Origin: Bdellovibrionales bacterium
GTDB lineage: Bacteria; Myxococcota; XYA12-FULL-58-9; SYDY01
NCBI GenBank assembly: GCA_005801425.1
Contig: SYDY01000063.1
Location: 1-64,000, forward strand
Direction of reading: 5' to 3'
DNA: 64,000 bases
The position numbers were made by a program, and so were the translations under genes. A model generated the notes under the pieces. It was not told where the DNA came from. It ran no database searches and was given only the letters and a program-made list of their open reading frames with translations. Of the stretch, positions 1 through 7,426 are shown in pieces (the first letter of the stretch is position 1; each line of letters begins with the position of its first letter).

Positions 1-234
1 CAGGAATTTGCCGCGATTTCGTTTGTCTCTGACCAAGGCTGTGACTTTCACGTGACTTTCACAGGGGGTGTTGCTGCCTATCCAGAGGATGGAACATCGA
101 TTGGAACTCTGATTCGTTGTGCAGACGAACGCCTCTACAAAGGCAAAAACAATGGGCGAAATCAGATTTTAAGATCGGACCATAGGCCAGAAAGAAGCCT
201 TTATTACAACCAAGGTGCAATAGAGCAAAATTAG
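1..234 (+). CDS. GGDEF domain protein, C-terminal fragment (diguanylate cyclase family)
   Basis: The reading frame is open from base 1 and ends at a TAG at 232-234, so only the last 77 residues are in the window. The visible part is the end of a GGDEF domain: a beta strand ending in FTGGVAAYP, then DG, then ADERLYKGKNNGRNQI, which is the family's AD-x-x-LY-x-(A/G)K-x-x-GRN signature. Such domains make cyclic di-GMP from two GTP. The catalytic GGDEF loop lies upstream of the window, so activity cannot be judged. The gene converges on the zinc-ribbon gene with a 3-base gap, too little for a separate terminator. Confidence 0.85.
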   Translation, partial: QEFAAISFVSDQGCDFHVTFTGGVAAYPEDGTSIGTLIRCADERLYKGKNNGRNQILRSDHRPERSLYYNQGAIEQN

Positions 235-237
235 AAC

Positions 238-468
238 TCACTCCGATTTTGATCCCGAATCAGAACTTGACCCACTGTCGCTGGATTTTTTACCGGCGTA
301 ATCGGTCGCATACCAGCCGGTGCCTTTAAGCACAAATGACGTATTGCTTATTTGGCGGACCATTTCTTCAGCACCACACTTTTTACAGTGAGGTGCAGGA
401 TCTGACATTTTCTGAATAATTTCAGTCACGACACCGCATTTTTCGCAGCGAAATTCATAAATCGGCAT
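238..468 (-). CDS. FmdB-family zinc ribbon protein
   Basis: A 76-residue protein starting MPIYEFRCEKCG, the usual FmdB-type start. Two CxxC pairs (CEKC near residue 8 and CKKC near residue 28) form a predicted zinc ribbon. A Ser/Lys/Gly-rich low-complexity tail follows, as is common in the family. Members are putative regulatory proteins of unknown exact role, once linked to formamidase and amidase operons. It stands alone and is convergent with the GGDEF gene. The family is secure; the function is not known. Confidence 0.9.
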   Translation of the reverse strand: MPIYEFRCEKCGVVTEIIQKMSDPAPHCKKCGAEEMVRQISNTSFVLKGTGWYATDYAGKKSSDSGSSSDSGSKSE

Positions 469-565
469 GGGCAGAGTTCCTTCGCGAGAGGCGGGAATTT
501 AAGCTTTGAGGGCCATGGGGTCAAGGGTGTTCTAGATGGAATACATCAGCAACAAGAGGGGTAAA

Positions 566-1684
566 TCATATAACAGCAGAAAATTGGCCCTGCTCAATCT
601 TCAAACGCTGACGAAGAAGCCAGTCGGCACGTACGAGATCTTCTTCCGTATCAATATCAATATAATCGTTCCATGGTGTGATCACCGGTGTGCACTTTTT
701 ACCGAAAAGCGAGCTCTGATCGGTAATAACACTCGCCCGTGTCGCATATGCAACCGCACTAAAAACATACATCGGCACTTGCTGGTGTCCCCGACTGCTG
801 GGGGCAATGGTCTCTCGGTTGTAACCCTGGAGCCCACCATGTTGGATACTTAAGATCTCTGCGGGGTGAAACACATGAGGCATTTGACACACCGATGCCG
901 AAGAATCGGCACCAGAATCCAAGAGCGCTTCAATCACTTGATCAACCACCGCAGGGGATCGCAATGCACACGTGGGTTCAAGCAACACACAAATAGAAAT
1001 TTCGGGTGATGATGCTTTGTTCAGCGTTTGGATGGCGTGCTCAAGGACATCAAGTGTTGCTGATTCAGATGCAGCAAGATGAGAGGGTCGCATGAACGGT
1101 ACTTGCGCACCATATTGACGTGCAATACGCGCAATTTCTTCATCATCCGTAGAAACCACCACATCATCAATCCAACGTGACGCAAGACCCGCTTCGATGG
1201 CCCAGGCAATCAGTGGCTTCCCTGCAACTTCACGAATATTCTTGCGTGGGACACGCCGAGAACCACCGCGGGCAGGAATAATCGCCGTGATGCGGAGATC
1301 TGAATTGTGTGGAATAGGCTCGTTTGCACTTGAAGATCCTTCGCGTACCACGAGCTGATCCGGAACAATGAACAGCGCTGTCGGAACACCTGCAGCATCA
1401 AGAATCGGGACCCCCGCAAATTGCCCAGAAGCTGCCGTTTTTTTCGCGTCATCAATATTTGTAACAGTGACTGGGTTGAGGTTGGCGACGGTCGAAACAG
1501 GCGCATCTTTGCGCACGCCCGCAAGAAAGGCGCGACAGGCATCGCCACTGGTAAGCACACCCATCAACCGACCTTGCTCACTGCACACAAGGCACATCCC
1601 AAACCGATTGCGACTCATCGTGTTCAGTGCTTCAGCCAGTGAAGCATGCTTAGAAACAATGAGATCCTCGAGTCTTTTTTTCAT
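566..1684 (-). CDS. neuA: CBS-domain fused CMP-nonulosonate (sialic/legionaminic type) cytidylyltransferase
   Basis: A 372-residue protein. Residues about 1-120 form a CBS-domain pair (LEDLIVSKHASLAEAL; GVPILDAAGVPTALFIV). Residues about 130-372 are a NeuA-type nucleotidyltransferase with the motif IIPARGGSRRVPRKNI near the domain start and a VVSTDDEEIA strand. It should couple CTP to a nine-carbon sugar acid, giving a CMP-sugar donor. Its ATG overlaps the stop of neuC by one base (TGATG), so the two are translationally coupled. Whether the sugar is neuraminate or legionaminate cannot be told. A CBS pair is known on the guanylyltransferase PtmE of the legionaminate pathway; on a CMP-synthetase it is unusual. 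Confidence 0.88.
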   Translation of the reverse strand: MKKRLEDLIVSKHASLAEALNTMSRNRFGMCLVCSEQGRLMGVLTSGDACRAFLAGVRKDAPVSTVANLNPVTVTNIDDAKKTAASGQFAGVPILDAAGVPTALFIVPDQLVVREGSSSANEPIPHNSDLRITAIIPARGGSRRVPRKNIREVAGKPLIAWAIEAGLASRWIDDVVVSTDDEEIARIARQYGAQVPFMRPSHLAASESATLDVLEHAIQTLNKASSPEISICVLLEPTCALRSPAVVDQVIEALLDSGADSSASVCQMPHVFHPAEILSIQHGGLQGYNRETIAPSSRGHQQVPMYVFSAVAYATRASVITDQSSLFGKKCTPVITPWNDYIDIDTEEDLVRADWLLRQRLKIEQGQFSAVI

Positions 1685-2850
1685 CAGTAAGCCATTTTTT
1701 TGTTAAGGAGACGGTCGTCGATCACAACAGATTGCAAACATTGAACAATCGCTTCGGATGCAGTTCCTGTACCGTAAGGATTGATTGCTTGGGCTGCATG
1801 TTGTTGAAAGGCATCGGATGCTGCTTCACGCATGGCCGCAACAATTTTTTCTGTTTCATACTCTGCATTGATCACGTTCTTTGATTGCGTTCGCCCTGCC
1901 TGGCGGCGTCCAAGATTAACCACCGCTGTGCCAAACGTCGGAGCCTCCATAATACCGCTGGATGAATTGCCCACCATAATATGCGCATTTTTCACAAGCC
2001 CAAGATAATCGGACCGTGGGAGATTGCGAAAAATTCGAATATTCGTGGGTGCATGCGCATCGATGGCTGCACGAACATCGGCAGATCCTGCATCCGCATT
2101 GGGATAAACCAAAATCGTCGGGGCACCATATTGAGCAATGGCTTCAAGCACAGCACGTGTATGCATCGTGGCATTTTTTTCTTCTTCGGTTACAGGATGC
2201 TGCACGCACAATACATAATTTTCGCGAACATCAATGCCGATGCGCGTGTGCAATTCTTCGGGTGTTGAAAAACCACTCATCAGCATTTCATCGACCAAGG
2301 GAGCACCGGTCACATGAATGCGCCATGGATCTTCGCCCATTTTTTGAACACGTTCGGCGAAATCATCGTTGGCTGCGAAGTGGATATGTGCAAGCTTGGT
2401 AATCGCATGCCGAACAATGCCATCCACGTTGCCTGACAACTCACCTGCTTGGATATGCGCAACGGCAATTCCCATATGAATGGCCGCCAATGCGCCAGCA
2501 AGTTGCTCCCCACGATCGCCCGCAAGAAGAAGTATATCAGGTGCAATGCGTTTGAGCGCACCAGGCAACTCCGTCAGTAAAATTCCGAGGGATTTAACCA
2601 TGGTTTCACCAGTATAACCGTCGAGGGTCATGTAAAGCCGCTCGGCAATATCAAAACCATCACGCAAAATTTCGTTTTCGCTTTGCCCAAATTCAGGGAG
2701 CAAATGCATGTTGGTCACAAGCAGTGCGTAATCCAGTTCGGGTTGTGTGATGAGCTTACGTATGATGGGTCGAATGTAACCCCATTCACCCCGAGAGCCA
2801 GTAAGAAACGCTATCTTTCGTGGTCGAGATCTCAAACTGCTCTCCAACAA
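1684..2850 (-). CDS. neuC: UDP-N-acetylglucosamine 2-epimerase, hydrolysing
   Basis: A 388-residue protein of the NeuC/LegG family. It begins with a TGSRGEWGYIRPIIRKL segment, the counterpart of the family's TGTRADYG motif, and later has GNSSSGIMEAPTFGT near residue 295, typical of the nucleotide site of the GT-B fold. The reaction releases UDP and gives the 2-epimerised ManNAc-type sugar used by the adjacent neuB. It is the middle gene of the leftward neuB-neuC-neuA set. About 320 bases holding a long inverted repeat separate it from neuB, so it may have partly separate control. Confidence 0.92.
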   Translation of the reverse strand: MLESSLRSRPRKIAFLTGSRGEWGYIRPIIRKLITQPELDYALLVTNMHLLPEFGQSENEILRDGFDIAERLYMTLDGYTGETMVKSLGILLTELPGALKRIAPDILLLAGDRGEQLAGALAAIHMGIAVAHIQAGELSGNVDGIVRHAITKLAHIHFAANDDFAERVQKMGEDPWRIHVTGAPLVDEMLMSGFSTPEELHTRIGIDVRENYVLCVQHPVTEEEKNATMHTRAVLEAIAQYGAPTILVYPNADAGSADVRAAIDAHAPTNIRIFRNLPRSDYLGLVKNAHIMVGNSSSGIMEAPTFGTAVVNLGRRQAGRTQSKNVINAEYETEKIVAAMREAASDAFQQHAAQAINPYGTGTASEAIVQCLQSVVIDDRLLNKKMAY

Positions 2851-2974
2851 CCTAGTTATGTTGGGCAGCCTGCCATACGCATTCGCGGCTCACAAATTTA
2901 CGAACTTACCTTACGCGGTCAGACATCAAACATGCTGCATATTCATCATGAAAATTGAATCGATTAGCATTCTT

Positions 2975-3112
2975 TCGCCATTGCGTGTGCAGTTTCCTCC
3001 CGACTCCCACAAAAGCGTTGCGACGCGATCAAAAAAGACAATCAAATCCCAAACATCATGCGCGTCACGTGGCTTTTGTGGAAGGCGGGAGGAAACTGCA
3101 CACGGATGGCGA
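2975..3112. repeat. Long imperfect inverted repeat (about 52-base arms, 33-base loop)
   Basis: The left arm at 2975-3027 and right arm at 3061-3112 are reverse complements over about 52 bases with roughly eight mismatches or gaps. The best block is a 19-base perfect match (CGTGTGCAGTTTCCTCCCG against its complement), followed by a 10-base perfect match around CCACAAAAGC. The loop at 3028-3060 is A-rich. It sits in the 321-base gap between neuB and neuC (2851-3171), where I see no convincing gene. It could be a MITE/REP-like element or a structured leader or attenuator of neuC. Confidence 0.85.
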
Positions 3113-3171
3113 GGCAGAGAGACACAGCGTGACAAACCAGTCCCCCGTGTAACATCAGTTACGAACACCGA

Positions 3172-4218
3172 TTAAGCCGCAGGCTCGTTTTTGAGTTGCT
3201 CCCACGAAAGCAAAGTATTGACAGGGATCTCTTCGTTGGCGACGCAACCAATCACCGATGTCATTTCCACGGCGGGAATGCCAGTGCCTGGACGCTTGGT
3301 CCAAACCATGTCTGCCGTAATACGTGTGCCTTTTGCGATGGTTTTGATGGAAACCACACTGCGTCGCGCCCAGCTTCGAATGGGGGCTTCCGATTGATGC
3401 ACCGATTTGTTGGCACTTCCTACGGCAAGCTCAATGCGTCTGATGGATGTGACAAGATTGTACAATTCAAACGCATCGATAGATACGGCCTGATCAGGTC
3501 CTGCAAGGCGTTTATCGACTGTAAAGTGCTTTTCAATCAACGATGCACCAAAACCGATGGCACCAATGGCCGTTGCGATGTCAGCGGTATGATCGGAATG
3601 ACCAATCACAACATCATATCGTTTTTTCATCTCAGGGATCGCGCTGAGATGAACATCTTTGGGGTCCGTTGGATATGCCGATGTACAATGGAAAAGCGCA
3701 AATTGGGCTTTGAGTCTTTTAAGAAGATTGGCCGTTGTATCAATTTCATCCCACGATGACATGCCTGTTGAAAGAAGCATGGGCTTTTTAAATTGTGCGA
3801 TGGCTTCAAGGGTTGGGGTATCGGTAAGCTCACCCGATCCTATTTTGTACGCTGCAACACCCAAGGTTTCGAGCTCACGCGCCGCGGCAAAGCTGAATGG
3901 TGTGCAAAGATACTGAATACCAACCTCTTCGCAATGTTGTTTGATCTTTGCATGCTGCTCAAGGGTAAGTGCATTGCGAATTAAAAAATCGTAAAGATGT
4001 TCATCAAAATTAGATGACATCGTCACGCCATCACGCAACATTTCTTCGTCCGGAAGGTGATGCTGAAACTTGATGGCGTCTGCACCCGCCAAACGTGCAA
4101 GTTTGATCATCTCAAAGGCACGGTCCATACTGCCAAAGTGGTTGTCGCAGGCTTCTGCGATAATATAGCAAGGTTCACCCGGTCCTATTTTTCGTCCAGC
4201 GATGGTGATGGTGTTCAT
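3172..4218 (-). CDS. neuB: N-acetylneuraminate synthase-type condensing enzyme
   Basis: A 348-residue protein. The N-terminal TIM barrel starts GPGEPCYIIAEACDNHFGSM and has AGADAIKFQHH and GSGELTDTPTLEAI. The C-terminal SAF/antifreeze-like domain (about 285-345) carries GTRITADMVWTKRPGTGI. NeuB enzymes condense PEP with a ManNAc-type sugar to give a nonulosonic acid. I chose the ATG at 4218 because a GGGGG Shine-Dalgarno lies 9 bases upstream and the protein then starts as family members do. A GTG at 4254 would add 12 residues. First gene of the leftward nonulosonate set. Confidence 0.93.
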   Translation of the reverse strand: MNTITIAGRKIGPGEPCYIIAEACDNHFGSMDRAFEMIKLARLAGADAIKFQHHLPDEEMLRDGVTMSSNFDEHLYDFLIRNALTLEQHAKIKQHCEEVGIQYLCTPFSFAAARELETLGVAAYKIGSGELTDTPTLEAIAQFKKPMLLSTGMSSWDEIDTTANLLKRLKAQFALFHCTSAYPTDPKDVHLSAIPEMKKRYDVVIGHSDHTADIATAIGAIGFGASLIEKHFTVDKRLAGPDQAVSIDAFELYNLVTSIRRIELAVGSANKSVHQSEAPIRSWARRSVVSIKTIAKGTRITADMVWTKRPGTGIPAVEMTSVIGCVANEEIPVNTLLSWEQLKNEPAA

Positions 4219-4275
4219 ACGTATTTGCCCCCAAGGGGCTTGATAGAATGCCACCGACGGGGCTGCAACTTCTTG

Positions 4276-5688
4276 TTAAGCGGTTTTGCGTGGTTTTGGG
4301 GCTTGCTTGATGCCCATTTCCCCCACAATCCTTAGCGCCTGCTTAAGCGTACTGACGCCAATCAGTGGGATCGCAGGATCAGCACCACGCCATCGATCGA
4401 GTTCAATTTGAGGCACAATGCAGCGATTGAATCCGAGACTTGCCACTTCATGGATGCGATCGTTGATGCGTGCAATCGCGCGAACTTCGCCGGTAAGACC
4501 AATTTCACCAATGGCGACCATGTCGGTGGGCAATTCGTGGTTGGATGCCGAAGATGCGAGCGCAAGCGCCACACCCAAATCAGCCGCAGGCTCATTGAGT
4601 CGAACACCACCGACAACATTCACGTAAACATCGAGCGATGCGAGATCCATGTCGGCCCGTGCAGCCAATACGGCACATAGCATAGCAACGCGCTGGGGAT
4701 CGAAGCCACTGGTTGTACGCCGTGGTGTGCCCAAATGGCTGTGGGTCGCAAGGGCCTGTACTTCCAAGAGAAGAGGACGGGAACCCTCAAGGGACGTCAC
4801 CACTGTCGCACCAGGGCCATTGGCACGTTGCGAAAGAAAAAGTTCGGAAGGATTGCTCACAGGGTGCAAACCTTCTTGCCGCATCTCAAAGACACCTATT
4901 TCTTGGATGGATCCAAAACGATTTTTGTGGGCACGAAGAATGCGGTAAGGCCCTGTGCGTTCACCCTCAAAATAGAGCACCGTATCGACCATATGCTCCA
5001 TGACCTTGGGGCCTGCAATCGTGCCTTCCTTGGTCACGTGACCAACCACAAAAATCGTAACACCTTCTTTTTTGGACACTTCCATCAAATGTTGGGTCAC
5101 CGCACGGATCTGCGAGACTGATCCTATGGCGCTTTCCAATTCGTCGATACCTACCGTTTGAATGGAATCCACCACCATGACCGTGGGATTGACCTCGGCC
5201 CGTGCACTGCGAATGGCATTCAAATTTGTGTGAGGCAGCAAATATAAATTTTCACTTTTAACATCCATACGATCAGCCCGCATTTTCACTTGCGATGCCG
5301 ATTCTTCGCCGGTTACATACAAAACGCGTTCGCCATTTTGGGCCAGATTGCCAAGCGCTTGCAGCAGGAGTGTTGATTTACCGATCCCAGGATCGCCACC
5401 CACCAACGTGAGTCCACCCGGTACAAGCCCCCCTCCGAGGACACGATCAAATTCAGGAATGCCTGTGGTGATGCGTTTGCAATCATCGGCACTCACATCG
5501 GAAAGTCGCACAGGAGATGCGCTTCCTGAAAGACTTAAACCCGATCCCGACGAAGATCGCTCATGGATCTCTTCGACAAAGCTGTTCCATACGCCACATC
5601 CTGGGCATTTTCCCAACCATTTGGTTTCTTGATGCCCACAGCTTTGACAAACGAATAAATGCTTTGACTTGTTTTTTTTGATGGCCAT
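4276..5688 (-). CDS. radA: DNA repair protein RadA/Sms
   Basis: A 470-residue protein with all RadA hallmarks in order: a C4 zinc finger (CQSCGHQETKWLGKCPGC, residues about 15-32), a RecA-like ATPase with Walker A GGDPGIGKSTL near residue 97, the RadA-specific KNRFG motif near 256, and a C-terminal Lon-protease-like domain (about 330-450, VNVVGGVRLNEPAADLGVA). It is a hexameric branch-migration helicase used in recombinational repair. Length is normal. The next upstream gene, an acyl-CoA dehydrogenase, ends only 5 bases before this start, so the two are probably cotranscribed. Confidence 0.97.
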   Translation of the reverse strand: MAIKKNKSKHLFVCQSCGHQETKWLGKCPGCGVWNSFVEEIHERSSSGSGLSLSGSASPVRLSDVSADDCKRITTGIPEFDRVLGGGLVPGGLTLVGGDPGIGKSTLLLQALGNLAQNGERVLYVTGEESASQVKMRADRMDVKSENLYLLPHTNLNAIRSARAEVNPTVMVVDSIQTVGIDELESAIGSVSQIRAVTQHLMEVSKKEGVTIFVVGHVTKEGTIAGPKVMEHMVDTVLYFEGERTGPYRILRAHKNRFGSIQEIGVFEMRQEGLHPVSNPSELFLSQRANGPGATVVTSLEGSRPLLLEVQALATHSHLGTPRRTTSGFDPQRVAMLCAVLAARADMDLASLDVYVNVVGGVRLNEPAADLGVALALASSASNHELPTDMVAIGEIGLTGEVRAIARINDRIHEVASLGFNRCIVPQIELDRWRGADPAIPLIGVSTLKQALRIVGEMGIKQAPKPRKTA

Positions 5689-5693
5689 GTTTT

Positions 5694-6851
5694 TTAGTGT
5701 TGCAAGGCGCGTACCATGTCACGTGCAATGACCATGCGCTGAATTTGCGACGTTCCTTCGTAGATCTGTAACAATTTGGCATCCCGCATGAGTTTTTCGA
5801 CAACAAACTCGTTGGTGTATCCGTAGCCACCGAAGATCTGAACCGCATCGGTGGTCACTTTCATGGCAGCATCGGCGCTGTAGGCCTTGGCGCATGCCGA
5901 GTGCGTCCCACGAAAATTGCCTTTGTCGATTTCAGCTGCAGCATTATGGCAAAGCAAACGCGAAGCTTCGTAGGCAATTTGCATATCGGCCAGCATGTGC
6001 TGAATCATCTGATGCTGAATGATCGGCACACCAAATGTTTTGCGTTCCATCGCGTAACGCAAGGATTCGTCTTTCGCACGGCGGATCACGCCTGAAGCCG
6101 CAGCAGCAATCCATGGACGCGACCTGTCGAACGTTCGCATGGCGAGCACAAAGCCTTTTTCGGGACCTGCGAGCATATTGCTCACTGGCACTTCGGCGTC
6201 TTCAAACAACACGTCGCATGTGTGCGAGGCACGCTGTCCCATTTTGTGCACCAGACTGTCCCAACGTACCCCCGGATATGCAGCTTCGACCACAAACGCC
6301 GCAACGCCCTGATGGCCTTTGGTGCCTTCTTCGCGGGCAAACACCACATACCAGTCGGCCACATCGCCATTGGTGATCCAGCGTTTTTGGCCATTGAGAA
6401 TATATTTGTCGCCTTGCTTCCGGTACTTGGTGGTTAGGGCGGCAACATCGGAACCTGCGTCAGGCTCAGAGCAGCAATAGGCTGCATAGAGAGGATCATT
6501 GACGAGCCTGCTCAGGTATTTTTTGGTGAGCTCTGGATGATTTGCGATGATCAAAGGCATGGCCGCAAGGCTGTTGCCCATGACCGATGTACTGATGCCG
6601 AGGCAGCCGTAATGGATTTCTTCTTGGATCAACACATCATCAACACATGAGAGCTCGGCCCCACCCACGGACTCGGGAAACTCAAGATTAACCAACCCGT
6701 TTTCCCACAGGGTTTTATACACCGCGTGGGGAAATTCGCCGCTTCGATCAAGCGCCATATCTACCCGAGGTTCGATAATGATCTCGCGGACCATCTTGCG
6801 AGCAGAATCGACCATCATTTTTTGTTCATCGGTGAGGGAATTTTCAAACAC
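5694..6851 (-). CDS. Acyl-CoA dehydrogenase
   Basis: A 385-residue FAD enzyme of acyl-CoA beta-oxidation or a related pathway. Visible are YCCSEPDAGSDVAAL (FAD and substrate region), KRWITNGDVADWYVV, and the C-terminal QIFGGYGYTNEFVVEKLMRD followed by YEGTSQIQRMVIARDM, the family signature with the catalytic Glu. The start is a GTG at 6851 with GGAGG six bases upstream. The frame stays open further, to 7055, but that extension has no family similarity and overlaps the next gene. Substrate not assignable. It precedes radA in the same direction. Confidence 0.93.
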   Translation of the reverse strand: MFENSLTDEQKMMVDSARKMVREIIIEPRVDMALDRSGEFPHAVYKTLWENGLVNLEFPESVGGAELSCVDDVLIQEEIHYGCLGISTSVMGNSLAAMPLIIANHPELTKKYLSRLVNDPLYAAYCCSEPDAGSDVAALTTKYRKQGDKYILNGQKRWITNGDVADWYVVFAREEGTKGHQGVAAFVVEAAYPGVRWDSLVHKMGQRASHTCDVLFEDAEVPVSNMLAGPEKGFVLAMRTFDRSRPWIAAAASGVIRRAKDESLRYAMERKTFGVPIIQHQMIQHMLADMQIAYEASRLLCHNAAAEIDKGNFRGTHSACAKAYSADAAMKVTTDAVQIFGGYGYTNEFVVEKLMRDAKLLQIYEGTSQIQRMVIARDMVRALQH

Positions 6852-6931
6852 GTGAAGCCTCCAGGCATGAAGAACCCTGGGAGTTATAGCGCACTTTGGG
6901 AGTGAATGTCTTGTGTGTGGCAAACGAGATT

Positions 6932-7345
6932 TTAGAATTGCCACGCACTGATACGTTGGCGCGCTTGCTCTAAGGTGATTGTCCCAGCACATAGCTGCCG
7001 ATGCAACCTGCGTTCCACCACATCTTTGGCATGGGCACCGTTTGGCCCCGCCCATGGTTGTGGATAAAGGTTTTCGATATCTTTAGGATGTCCGCCAAGC
7101 GAAAGACTTATGATGTGGTCTTCTTGGTAATCGAGGGTGGTTCCTGGAAGCCCCAATTCTTTCATTTGAAGCTTTTTGATTCTGTTGGTGTAGCTCCAGG
7201 AGGGGCGGATGGTATCTGTCCAATTTGGGACACAAACGGTGGTGTGTATATTGGATTGCCTTACGTTGCGATTGATCGTCCCCTGTGGGTAGGCGAAAGA
7301 AGCAGTCGGAAGAATAATAGCAATAAGCACGACAAACAGTTTCAT
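6932..7345 (-). CDS. Secreted HNH-type nuclease-like protein
   Basis: A 137-residue protein with a clear signal peptide (MKLFVVLIAIILPTASFA, then YPQG). The C-terminal half has an HNH-like layout: EDHIISLSLGGHPKD, then ENLYPQPW, then AHAKDVVERRLH. This is typical of a widespread family of small DH-x-x-(S/P)-L-x-LGG proteins annotated as HNH-like. It may be an exported DNase, but nuclease activity is inference. I chose ATG 7345 because it starts at the signal peptide and has a GGGGGG run four bases upstream; that run can pair with an upstream CCCCCC (see the 7350-7391 entry). Confidence 0.75.
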   Translation of the reverse strand: MKLFVVLIAIILPTASFAYPQGTINRNVRQSNIHTTVCVPNWTDTIRPSWSYTNRIKKLQMKELGLPGTTLDYQEDHIISLSLGGHPKDIENLYPQPWAGPNGAHAKDVVERRLHRQLCAGTITLEQARQRISAWQF

Positions 7346-7349
7346 GGGA

Positions 7350-7391
7350 CCCCCCGTTTCTATCTCCAAATCAATGCTCTAAATCGGGGGG
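7350..7391 (-). promoter_or_regulatory. Leader hairpin that can mask the Shine-Dalgarno of the secreted HNH gene
   Basis: Read on the minus strand, CCCCCCG (7391-7385) is followed by a 28-base loop and CGGGGGG (7356-7350), a perfect 7-bp stem. It can be extended by three A-T pairs with a one-base bulge. The second arm is the only plausible ribosome-binding site of the gene starting at 7345. A TATAAT-like hexamer at 7416-7421 lies just upstream, without a good -35. Translational control is inference. Confidence 0.5.
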
Positions 7392-7426
7392 CATAATCAA
7401 TAATAGATAATTAACATTATAATAAC

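Noticed and set aside
2926-3168. 80-codon frame across the neuB-neuC gap
   Set aside because: It runs through both arms of the inverted repeat and has no family similarity or good ribosome-binding site.
3196-3759. 187-codon plus-strand frame
   Set aside because: Antisense to neuB, which is certain.
6852-7055. N-terminal extension of the acyl-CoA dehydrogenase
   Set aside because: The extension overlaps the HNH gene, lacks family similarity, and a GTG with GGAGG fits the family start.
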